Shown in pieces: positions 1 through 6,629 of a stretch of 7,468 nucleotides of DNA. This stretch comes from an uncultured beta proteobacterium. GTDB taxonomy: Bacteria > Pseudomonadota > Gammaproteobacteria > Burkholderiales > Rhodocyclaceae. A program made the translations under genes and the position numbers. Location: contig CAIWVX010000484.1 in assembly GCA_903916205.1 (NCBI GenBank), positions 1-7,468 on the forward strand, given 5' to 3'. Every line of letters begins with the position of its first letter. Position 1 is the first letter of the stretch. The notes below the pieces were generated by a model that saw only the letters and a program-made list of their open reading frames with translations, made no database searches and was not told where the DNA came from.

Positions 1-241
1 TCTTCACTGGTGCATGGACGTTGTCTTTGCCGACGACCAGAGGCGTGCTCGAAACAATCATGCCGCACACAACCTCTCCGTCGTGCGTCACTTCGCTCTC
101 AACCTCATTCGCCACGCACCAGTAAAACGCAAAGGGGGCCTTAAAGTCCAACGCCTTCGCGCTGCGTCTTCCATCGCCTACCGCACCGCGAAGAACTACT
201 CGGTTTTCTATAAGATTCGTGCGATTGCCCTGCCGTTGCCA
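1..241 (-). CDS. Possible 5' part of an unrecognised gene, running off the left edge
   Basis: Read on the minus strand, one frame is open from a TAA at 244-242 to the window edge. It gives about 80 residues of protein-like composition, including FKAPFAFYWCVANEVE and GMIVSSTPLVVGKDN, with two cysteines. The plus-strand frames over the same stretch are rich in Arg, Ser and His and look like shadows. No ATG lies near the frame's beginning. Candidate starts are TTG at 151, GTG at 115 and ATG at 61, and none has a good ribosome binding site, so the true 5' end is unknown. The gene would be divergent from the DedA gene. I do not recognise the family, and it could still be non-coding. Confidence 0.3.
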
Positions 242-273
242 TTATTCCAGCCTACTTTCCCCCTTCCTTCCGG

Positions 274-279
274 TAGAAT
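274..279 (+). promoter_or_regulatory. Possible -10 box for the dedA-lysR pair
   Basis: TAGAAT matches the sigma70 -10 consensus at five of six positions and lies 27 bases before the ATG at 307. It follows a pyrimidine-rich tract at about 251-271. No recognisable -35 hexamer is present at the usual spacing, so this is a weak call. Confidence 0.22.
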
Positions 280-306
280 CTCGGCTTTGCCTTGAGTATT
301 GATTTT

Positions 307-942
307 ATGGACTACGTGACTGCTTTTATTAACATGGTGTTGCATCTGGATAAGCATCTGGCGATGTTGGTGCAGGATTATGGTCTCTGGATCTACGTGA
401 TTCTGTTTGCCATTATTTTCAGTGAAACCGGTTTTGTGGTCACGCCTTTTTTGCCGGGGGATTCCTTGCTTTTTGTTGCCGGTGCGTTGGCGGCATTGGG
501 TGGGATGGATATTGGGCTGCTTATCACAGTTCTTCTGGCGGCGGCGACGCTAGGTAATATGTTGAATTATCAAATTGGACGCTTTCTCGGCCCGAAGGTG
601 TTTCACTGGGAAAATTCGCGTTTTTTTAACAAGGTGGCGTTGGAAAAAACACATGCTTTTTACCAGAAGCATGGCGGTAAGACGCTGGTTATTTCGCGCT
701 TTCTCCCGTTGTTTCGCACCTTTGCGCCTTTTGTTGCGGGCATCGGTGCGATGACTTACACGCGCTTTTCTTTTTTTAATTTAGTGGGCGCGATCAGTTG
801 GGTTGTTTCGTTGACGCTGGCGGGTTATTTCTTTGGCAATCTACCCTGGGTGCAGAAAAACCTGACGGGTGTTATTTTGGGGATTATTTTTGTTTCGCTG
901 ATACCGGTGGCCTTTGGCTGGTGGCGACAGCGCAAAACCTGA
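307..942 (+). CDS. DedA/SNARE-associated (VTT domain) family integral membrane protein
   Basis: Polytopic inner-membrane protein of 211 residues. The DedA family is linked to membrane homeostasis, and some members flip undecaprenyl phosphate or other lipid carriers. What is seen: hydrophobic segments near residues 25-45, 50-85, 135-175 and 185-205, the motif FSETGFVVTPFLPGDSLL at 38-55, NYQIGRFLG at 87-95, and SRFLPLFRTFAPFVAGIGAM at 130-149. Residues E40, D52, R131 and R137 fall one position from the residues reported as essential in E. coli YqjA (E39, D51, R130, R136, from memory). That supports the ATG at 307 over the in-frame TTG at 292. Neither start has a strong ribosome binding site. 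A LysR gene begins 36 bases downstream in the same direction, so the two may be cotranscribed. The substrate is not deducible. Confidence 0.93.
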   Translation: MDYVTAFINMVLHLDKHLAMLVQDYGLWIYVILFAIIFSETGFVVTPFLPGDSLLFVAGALAALGGMDIGLLITVLLAAATLGNMLNYQIGRFLGPKVFHWENSRFFNKVALEKTHAFYQKHGGKTLVISRFLPLFRTFAPFVAGIGAMTYTRFSFFNLVGAISWVVSLTLAGYFFGNLPWVQKNLTGVILGIIFVSLIPVAFGWWRQRKT

Positions 943-978
943 TTACGAGTCTCGCTTAAGGCGAAGGGAAACTACGCG

Positions 979-1890
979 ATGCGCAATGCAACGATTCGGC
1001 AACTTCAGATATTCGCCATGGCGGCAAAACATTTGTCGTTTGCCCGTGCGGCTGAAAAATTGCATCTAACGCATTCGGCAATTTCACTGCAAATCAAGCA
1101 GCTTGAAGAAGTTTCAGGGACTCGATTATTTGACCGTATTGGTAAGCGGGTGTTTCTCACCGAAGGGGGAGAAACGCTGCTGATTCATACGCGCCAAATT
1201 TTGCAACTGATGCGCGATGCGCACGAATCGCTGATGGCTTTAAAGGGGCTGAAAGGCGGACGGATTAGCCTTGCCGTGACCGGTAATGCCGAATATTTTG
1301 CACCGGGATTGCTGGCCGAATTTCGTAAGCAGGAAGCTCATGTGCGTTTACGTCTGCTCGTCGATAACCGTGAAGAAGTCACGCGTCTGCTGGTATCCAA
1401 TGAGGTTGATCTGGTGATTATGGGCCGTCCTCCCGCGCATCTTAATGTGGAGGCCGTCAGTTTTTCGCCGCATCCTCTGGTGCTAATTGCGGGTGCCGGA
1501 CACCCGCTGGCCGGGCGCGATCATGTTTCTATTCAAGAGCTGGACGGGGAAATGATGATCGTGCGTGAGGCCGGGTCAGGTACCCGGTTGGCGATGGAAA
1601 CTTTCTTTCGTGAGCGTGGCGTGGAGCCGCGCATTGACATGGAAATGGGGAGCAACGAAGCGATTAAGCAGGCTGTCGTTGCCGGTCTGGGTATCGGCTT
1701 CATCTCGCAACATATTCTCGGGCTTGAATTCAGTACCGGGCGGCTGGCAATCCTTAAAGTTGAAGGCACACCGGTCATGCGACGCTGGTTTCTGGTGCGC
1801 CAAAAAGGCAAAAATCTATCGCCCGCACTCTGCGCCTTTTGGGATTTTGTCGTTAAATTCGCCCCGGATTATTTGAAACGCTATTCCTGA
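979..1890 (+). CDS. LysR-family transcriptional regulator, CbbR-like
   Basis: Full-length LysR-type regulator of 303 residues. The N-terminal winged helix-turn-helix covers about residues 4-62, with the recognition region LSFARAAEKLHLTHSAISLQ at 19-38. A linker helix is followed by the two-lobed effector domain (about 94-300). VIMGRPP (146-152), REAGSGTR (196-203) and the GSNEAIKQAVVAGLGIGFIS stretch (224-243) are typical of the CbbR subgroup, which senses metabolites such as NADPH or phosphorylated sugars and controls Calvin-cycle genes. No cbb gene is visible here, so the target may be elsewhere or may be the adjacent dedA. AAGGG at 964-968 lies 10 bases before the ATG. The gene ends 20 bases from the convergent small gene, with no terminator seen. 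The LysR assignment is firm; the CbbR specificity is inferred. Confidence 0.95.
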   Translation: MRNATIRQLQIFAMAAKHLSFARAAEKLHLTHSAISLQIKQLEEVSGTRLFDRIGKRVFLTEGGETLLIHTRQILQLMRDAHESLMALKGLKGGRISLAVTGNAEYFAPGLLAEFRKQEAHVRLRLLVDNREEVTRLLVSNEVDLVIMGRPPAHLNVEAVSFSPHPLVLIAGAGHPLAGRDHVSIQELDGEMMIVREAGSGTRLAMETFFRERGVEPRIDMEMGSNEAIKQAVVAGLGIGFISQHILGLEFSTGRLAILKVEGTPVMRRWFLVRQKGKNLSPALCAFWDFVVKFAPDYLKRYS

Positions 1891-1910
1891 GTCAGAAAGC
1901 CTTAATCTGT

Positions 1911-2471
1911 TCACGAGAACCCCGGCAGTGAGAGTGTTTGCGATGTCCGATAAATGGGTTCAAGGGTGCCTTGAAATAGAGCTTCGATGACCGGAGGCTC
2001 CCACCAGCGTTCGTTCATAAAGCTTAAGCCAATTTCCTCGACCAAGGTGCCGCGCCAGTAGTGGTTGGAAACTTCGTCGAGCGTGGAGAGGTTGAGGCTG
2101 TGCGGTAGACGCAAGTAATCGAGCCAACTTGAGTCGTGAAATGAAACGGTGTAAGCCCCTTTGCTGCGCGCACACACGAGGTGTTTGCCAAAGACTCGAT
2201 TGGGATGTTTGGTGCGGAAATTTTCCGCGTCGACGCGGGTGGCAAAAAGCAACAGCGCATGAAGTCGACTGGGAAAGTCGTTGTAAAGGCGCTGTCGGTA
2301 GTATTCGAGGTGGTATTCAGCGAAATAATTTTGCACCGTGGTGAATTGATCTTCAGGCAAAGTCGTGCCAAACGGGTTGCCGGTGAGAACATCCCAGCCA
2401 GGGAGTTCGCTGTCCGGGTCGAGCCAGGCGAATAACTCAAGCGTCGCGGTGTCTTTGATCAGATGATCCAT
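1911..2471 (-). CDS. Hypothetical protein, possibly DUF2441-like / ADP-ribosyltransferase-fold
   Basis: Unrecognised soluble protein of 186 residues, with no signal peptide or membrane segment and rich in aromatic residues. Visible blocks are HLIKDTATLELF (3-14), YYRQRLYNDFPSRLHALLLF (57-76) followed by DAENFRTKHP (81-90), NHYWRG (136-141) and WWEPPVIEALFQGTLEPI (156-173). From memory this order resembles the DUF2441 type: an early His, then an FPSR…FA…AENF block, then YW.G, then a C-terminal Glu strand. That recalls ADP-ribosyltransferase-like folds. The similarity is unverified and no activity is claimed. The ATG at 2471 is preferred because a GAAGAA lies 9 bases upstream; GTG at 2477 would add two residues and leave that site too close. 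It lies 94-100 bases downstream of feoB on the same strand and may be a readthrough product or have its own promoter. Confidence 0.8.
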   Translation of the reverse strand: MDHLIKDTATLELFAWLDPDSELPGWDVLTGNPFGTTLPEDQFTTVQNYFAEYHLEYYRQRLYNDFPSRLHALLLFATRVDAENFRTKHPNRVFGKHLVCARSKGAYTVSFHDSSWLDYLRLPHSLNLSTLDEVSNHYWRGTLVEEIGLSFMNERWWEPPVIEALFQGTLEPIYRTSQTLSLPGFS

Positions 2472-2571
2472 TTTCACAAGTTCTTCGGCTATACATTAAA
2501 GTCTTAAGCACAATTTATTATTTTCACCCCTGACCGTAATTTATCCAAGGGCTGTATTTTTGCGCCAAGCG

Positions 2572-4635
2572 TTAAGACAACCACCTCGCCAATTCGAGAA
2601 TCAGTCTAACGCTGCCCGCCATGAGCAGTGCGCTGGAGAGTGACACAAAGATGGAAAACCAAGCTTCTTTCTGGCCGAGCGATTTGAGCATAACGGCGAA
2701 AGTAGACAGGCAAGGTACGTAAAACGTCAGAAAGACCAAAAAGGTGAAAATCTGAACATAATCAAGTAAAGGCGATATTTCAAAGGTGTCGAGCGCCTGA
2801 AAGATCATCAGCAAAGACAATTCTTTGCGTAATACACCAAACAGAATGGGCACGCCAAGAACTACCGGCAGGCCGAGCCACCAGACGGTGATCGGGGTTA
2901 GCGCGGTATTGATCAGCGTATCCGCACCAAAATGGCTGAGCAGGGCCAGCACGATGCTGCCGATAACCAATAATGGCGTAACGATAGTGACGATGTCTTC
3001 GGTGCGTTCGCACGTTTTGCGCCAAACCTTGCTCCAGGACGGCAGCGCATAGCGTGGGATAGACAGCACCATGCCCGGCGCACTGTCGGAATAGCGCCGT
3101 GCTAAGAGTTTTCCGAGTACGGCGATGACCAGCAGGGTGAGCATGAAAATGGCGAGTACGCCAAGGCCACCGAGATATTTTCCGCCAATGGCCAAGATGA
3201 TGGCCGAACGTGCTGAGCAGGGAACAAAGGTAATGAGGATGGCGGAGACCACACGTTCGCGCCGTGAGCCGCTGGCGGCAGCGGCAGAAATAGCCGGAAC
3301 ATTGCAGCCCAGTCCGATCAAAAAGGGAACCGCCACCCCGCCGTGTAGCCCGATGCGGTGGAAACCACGGTCAACGACAAAGGCGACGCGGTGCATCACC
3401 CCGGATTCTTCGAGGGTGACGAGTAAAAGAACCAGCGGCAACATGTAAGGAATGACGATGCCCACCAGCCCTACCAGACCTTCAATGACGGCGTGAGTGA
3501 TGACGCCTGCCGTTGATTCGGGATGCCATTCTTGCGCCCAAGCGTTTAGCCGCGCCGAGGTCAAGGAATCAAGAAAGGTGCTCATCTGGAAGACGGTCAG
3601 CAAGACGATAGCGAAAACCAGCAAACTACCGAGTAGGCCCCAGCGCGGATGTAGGAAGAGTTCGTCAAGCCAACGTCGCCAACCTTCACAGGAGTCGATG
3701 CCGCGTGGCGTGGTCACGCCTTCAAAAAGAACGGCGGCACGGTGGTGACGGTCAGCCAGCACTTCCTCCGGCAGAGGACGCGGTAGGGTTTCTTCGGCCT
3801 TCGCTCTGGCGAGTGAGATTTCAGGCGGCAGCGCAGGGAAGTGAGCGCTCAGTGTATTGAGAAAAAAGGCGTCGTTTTCAGCCAGTTGCGAGAGAAGAAG
3901 CGCACGCGGGACGCGAAAGACATCTTCAATTTCTGGCCGGGAAATCACGGTTTTAAGCGCCTGAAGACTTTCGGCAATATGCCGGGTAGGCGGCTGCGGC
4001 AAGGGGCAGGTTTTTTCCCTAGCGATAGTGACCGCCGCCTCAAACAGGGCCGCCACGCCCTTTCCCATGTGGGCAATGGTTGGAATGACCGGCACTCCGA
4101 GCTGTTCGCTAAGCGCTTTGACGTTGATGAACAAGCCCTTTTTGCGGGCTTCGTCCACACGGTTGAGGGCAATGATTACCGGGCGTCCCAGCAGACTTAA
4201 TTCAAGGCTGAGTTCGAGATTTTTGGCCAGCGCCGTGGCGTCCACGACATGAATCAACACGTCCGGGGCGGGAAAGTCGGCGTGGGTGATGTCCGCTGGA
4301 TGAGGCACGATCGAAGGCCACTGATCACCCCACAGCAAATACATGAGTACCACCTGATCGTCGGCGTTCAGGCGGTGCAGGGATTCAATGGACGGCAAGT
4401 CGACCAGCGAAATCTGATCCAGTCCGACGTCGACTACGCATTCCTGATAGGCGCCGCTCACTCCGGCGAGTCGCTCGTGTTGAGCCACTGGGCTGGAAGC
4501 GGCTTTAAACAGCGTGCTTTTACCGGCACCGTAACTACCAATCAGGGCCACGCGTATTTTATTGTCGCCACGCCGCAACGGGCCACGCAAAGGGATCGTG
4601 GTTGTTGAAGGATGAGGGAGGCCGCAATTTACCAT
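2572..4635 (-). CDS. feoB: Ferrous iron transporter FeoB, with an atypical G domain
   Basis: Inner-membrane Fe2+ importer of 687 residues. The N-terminal GTPase-like domain (about 27-205) has a good P-loop GSYGAGKST (33-41), G4 as NRVD (158-161) and a G5-like AHMGKG (188-193). G2 is degenerate: at 58-65, GVSGAYQE replaces the usual WPGVTVE and lacks the Thr. G3 reads DLPS (79-82) instead of DLPG. A helical linker follows (about 215-330). The membrane core (about 333-686) has about eight hydrophobic segments and the gate motifs GLGCNVPAI (441-449), VPCSAR (471-476), FGVLRKELSLLM (599-610) and YVPCLSTFAVML (639-650). Cysteines 444, 473 and 642 are probably the conserved pore trio. The ATG at 4635 has no clear ribosome binding site, and a 25-residue extension precedes the G domain. 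No feoA or feoC lies beside it. The family call is firm; GTPase competence is open. Confidence 0.96.
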   Translation of the reverse strand: MVNCGLPHPSTTTIPLRGPLRRGDNKIRVALIGSYGAGKSTLFKAASSPVAQHERLAGVSGAYQECVVDVGLDQISLVDLPSIESLHRLNADDQVVLMYLLWGDQWPSIVPHPADITHADFPAPDVLIHVVDATALAKNLELSLELSLLGRPVIIALNRVDEARKKGLFINVKALSEQLGVPVIPTIAHMGKGVAALFEAAVTIAREKTCPLPQPPTRHIAESLQALKTVISRPEIEDVFRVPRALLLSQLAENDAFFLNTLSAHFPALPPEISLARAKAEETLPRPLPEEVLADRHHRAAVLFEGVTTPRGIDSCEGWRRWLDELFLHPRWGLLGSLLVFAIVLLTVFQMSTFLDSLTSARLNAWAQEWHPESTAGVITHAVIEGLVGLVGIVIPYMLPLVLLLVTLEESGVMHRVAFVVDRGFHRIGLHGGVAVPFLIGLGCNVPAISAAAASGSRRERVVSAILITFVPCSARSAIILAIGGKYLGGLGVLAIFMLTLLVIAVLGKLLARRYSDSAPGMVLSIPRYALPSWSKVWRKTCERTEDIVTIVTPLLVIGSIVLALLSHFGADTLINTALTPITVWWLGLPVVLGVPILFGVLRKELSLLMIFQALDTFEISPLLDYVQIFTFLVFLTFYVPCLSTFAVMLKSLGQKEAWFSIFVSLSSALLMAGSVRLILELARWLS

Positions 4636-4700
4636 TAAGTCGTTACTTGATCCGTCTGAGCTAAGATTTGCTGGCTCGAATGGTTGATTGTTGAGTTGAG

Positions 4701-4725
4701 TCCCGTGTTGCTGGAGTTCACGGGA
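4701..4725 (-). other. GC-rich hairpin between the CDF gene and feoB
   Basis: TCCCGTG (4701-4707) and CACGGGA (4719-4725) form a perfect 7-bp stem with an 11-base loop. Read on the minus strand, it starts five bases after the CDF stop codon and ends 65 bases before the feoB ATG. Neither side has a T run, so it is not a standard intrinsic terminator. It could protect the CDF message end, reduce readthrough into feoB, or be chance. Confidence 0.5.
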
Positions 4726-4730
4726 AGCAT

Positions 4731-5681
4731 TCAGTGCACAGGAAAATGGTCACGATCCGGGCGTTGTGCCGGATCAACATGGGCCAACAGATTAAGTACC
4801 CGATGTCGCTGCATGACGTTTTTGCGGGCGATAACGGCAATATCGTGTCCCGCTTCGACGCTCTGTGCGGCATCGACTTCGATATGGGCGTCAACAATAA
4901 TCATGTCGCCCATCATGCGGGTACGTAAATCGTGGGTACCAAGAACGCCCGGTGTCGCCAAAATGGTTTGGCGGATTGCTAAAACTTCTTTATCGTTCGC
5001 CGAGCGATCCATGAGGTCGTGTAGCGCGTCCCAGCCAAATTCCCAGCCCATTTTGCTGACCATAAATCCGACAATGAGCGCGGCAATCGGGTCAAAAATG
5101 GTGTAGCCGGCCAGATTGCCGATAATGCCCAGTCCAACCACGAGCGATGAGGCGGCATCTGAGCGGGCATGCCAAGCATTGGCCACCAACATACTGGATT
5201 TAACGCGTTTGGCGACGGCCAGCATGTAACGAAAAAGGAGCTCCTTAGCGACCAGTGCCGCACCAGAAACCCATAGCGCAAGAATGTGTACGGTGGGCAC
5301 ACTGGTAGGCGATTCAAGTTTTATAAACGCCGACCACAACATACCGGCTCCGACGGTCAGAAGAAGGCTGCCAAGGACTAGCGAAGCGGCAGTTTCAAAG
5401 CGGTAATGGCCATAAGGATGATCTTCGTCAGCCGCTTTTTTACTGTGATGATTGGCAAAGAGAACGACAAAATCAGCAATCAGGTCTGACAGTGAGTGGA
5501 TACCGTCGGCAACCAGCCCTTGAGATTTAGCAAAAATTCCGGCAGAAATCTGAGCGATAGTCAGTAAGGTGTTAACTAAGATACTAATCCAGGTGCTTTT
5601 TGAGGCGGCAGACGCACGTTCGATCACAAGCGTCATTGCGTCGTGAGAATCCTCATCAATTTCTTTAAACGGCAAAGCCAT
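4731..5681 (-). CDS. Cation diffusion facilitator (CDF) family divalent metal exporter
   Basis: Inner-membrane metal/proton antiporter of 316 residues. About six hydrophobic segments lie between residues 30 and 208. The metal site motifs are HSLSD in TM2 (H62-xxx-D66) and HARSD in TM5 (H171-xxx-D175). The conserved loop HPYGHYRFE is at 88-96. The cytoplasmic C-terminal domain (about 212-304) has the expected dimerisation and metal-binding pattern, including LMDRS, MIIVDAHIEVD and NLLAHVDP. A His at the first TM2 position is typical of zinc-type or iron/zinc-type CDF proteins, whereas E. coli FieF has Asp there, so zinc or iron export is likely but not settled. AAGGAG at 5688-5683 is only one base from this ATG but seven from the TTG at 5675, so translation may start at the third codon. 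It is the first of three minus-strand genes leading into feoB. Confidence 0.95.
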   Translation of the reverse strand: MALPFKEIDEDSHDAMTLVIERASAASKSTWISILVNTLLTIAQISAGIFAKSQGLVADGIHSLSDLIADFVVLFANHHSKKAADEDHPYGHYRFETAASLVLGSLLLTVGAGMLWSAFIKLESPTSVPTVHILALWVSGAALVAKELLFRYMLAVAKRVKSSMLVANAWHARSDAASSLVVGLGIIGNLAGYTIFDPIAALIVGFMVSKMGWEFGWDALHDLMDRSANDKEVLAIRQTILATPGVLGTHDLRTRMMGDMIIVDAHIEVDAAQSVEAGHDIAVIARKNVMQRHRVLNLLAHVDPAQRPDRDHFPVH

Positions 5682-5682
5682 G

Positions 5683-5688
5683 CTCCTT
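5683..5688 (-). promoter_or_regulatory. Strong ribosome binding site that questions the CDF start
   Basis: AAGGAG on the minus strand sits one base upstream of the ATG at 5681, too close for normal initiation. It is seven bases upstream of an in-frame TTG at 5675, which is the ideal distance. The product would lose only Met-Ala. Confidence 0.55.
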
Positions 5689-5731
5689 AATCATAATGCG
5701 TTAGAAAATCGTGCCGGAAGCTGTCAGGCCG

Positions 5732-5759
5732 ATGATTGGCGGGTTTTGTGTTGAGTCAA
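5732..5759 (-). promoter_or_regulatory. Candidate sigma70 promoter for the CDF gene
   Basis: On the minus strand TTGACT (5759-5754, five of six to consensus) is followed by 16 bases and then AATCAT (5737-5732, four of six). Transcription would start near 5725 and give a leader of about 45 bases before the CDF start. It lies in the 228-base gap between the CDF and TonB genes, which otherwise shows no gene and no clear promoter for the TonB gene. Confidence 0.4.
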
Positions 5760-5909
5760 AGGGTGACGTGCTAAACTTCGCGACTTTAACCGATATCAAG
5801 TGATCACCCAAACTTGGGCATAAGCGGCAATTTATAGTTCCAGGGAAAGTTGAATTTTCATGAATCGTGGGTGCGGAAGGTCGTACAGAACCACCGTTCA
5901 AGGTTGCCT

Positions 5910-6617
5910 ATGATTATTTTCTTCGAACGTCCGTTGGTGCGGGCGCTGACTGTTTCCCTAGTGATACACGCCGTGCTCCTAATCGGCGAAGTCAATCTGT
6001 TGCCATCAGAGACGGCTGTTCCTTCAGAAGCCCTGCATGTGGTGATGGTGCGCGATGATCGGAACAAGGCGACAAAAACACCGGCGGCCCCGGTCGCTGC
6101 TGTTAAACCGGTAAAGCCTCCTGTGCATACCCCCGCTCCTGTAACGGCCAAAGCCGGCTCGTGGACGATTCAACCTAAGGAGCCGGTGCCGCTGGCTGCG
6201 CCTGAAGCCGTTGAAACCAAACATCTACCGACAACGGAAACTCGGACTGAGTCCGGTTCGCTCTCTGCGCAGATGCCCGGGGCAGGTGTGGCCGCCGTCG
6301 TCCGTGAAGGCTACAGCGCGGATGAGATGCGGCAGTATCGAATAACTTTGGCTTCCTCCGCCCGCCGTTTTAAGCGTTATCCTCCCGTAGCCAAGGAACG
6401 GGGTTGGGAAGGAACGGCTGATGTTGCTCTCAATTTCAATTCACGAATGCGGCTGCCGGAAGTGCTACTGGTTCGCTCCAGCGGACACGTTATGCTTGAC
6501 GATCAGGCGGTGACAATGCTGTCGCAAGCTGTGCGCGTTACGGTCTTGCCCGAGGCGCTAAAAGGGCGTGATTTCCGTGTTGTGTTACCGGTGCAATTTA
6601 GTTTGGAGAATGAGTAA
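5910..6617 (+). CDS. tonB: TonB-family energy transducer
   Basis: Periplasm-spanning protein of 235 residues that would couple the proton motive force, through ExbB and ExbD, to outer-membrane TonB-dependent receptors. It has a short cytoplasmic N terminus, one membrane anchor (about 10-30) and a Pro/Ala/Lys/Thr-rich periplasmic linker (about 50-125). The C-terminal TonB domain (about 143-233) includes YPPVAKERGWEGTADVALNF (157-176), RSSGHVMLDD and the final strand VVLPVQF. The ATG at 5910 is chosen over the in-frame ATG at 5850 for two reasons. AAGG lies six bases upstream. The anchor's SxxxH motif then falls exactly at S16 and H20, as in E. coli TonB. The residues after the anchor (LHVVMV) also echo the E. 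coli protein (ISVTMV). No exbB or exbD is visible. It is divergent from the CDF gene, and its stop lies 12 bases from the convergent Nudix gene. Confidence 0.9.
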   Translation: MIIFFERPLVRALTVSLVIHAVLLIGEVNLLPSETAVPSEALHVVMVRDDRNKATKTPAAPVAAVKPVKPPVHTPAPVTAKAGSWTIQPKEPVPLAAPEAVETKHLPTTETRTESGSLSAQMPGAGVAAVVREGYSADEMRQYRITLASSARRFKRYPPVAKERGWEGTADVALNFNSRMRLPEVLLVRSSGHVMLDDQAVTMLSQAVRVTVLPEALKGRDFRVVLPVQFSLENE

Positions 6618-6629
6618 TGTGCTGTAAAA

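Noticed and set aside
14..295. Plus-strand frame of 93 codons at the left edge
   Set aside because: Its Arg/His/Asn-rich composition and lack of a recognisable domain or ribosome binding site fit a shadow of the minus-strand frame and the dedA leader.
942..979. Small inverted repeat TCGC-TTAAG-GCGA between dedA and lysR as a terminator
   Set aside because: The stem is four base pairs with no T run, too weak to call.
5687..5705. AT-rich AATCATAATG resembling part of a Fur box before the CDF gene
   Set aside because: Only about half of the 19-base consensus matches when fully aligned, and one half-site is missing.
5751..5777. TTGAGT and TAAACT as a promoter for the TonB gene
   Set aside because: The spacer is only 15 bases and both hexamers are imperfect.
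5807..5818. CCCAA…TTGGG inverted repeat upstream of the TonB gene
   Set aside because: The arms are only five bases with a two-base centre, which is common by chance. No promoter elements are clearly linked to it.
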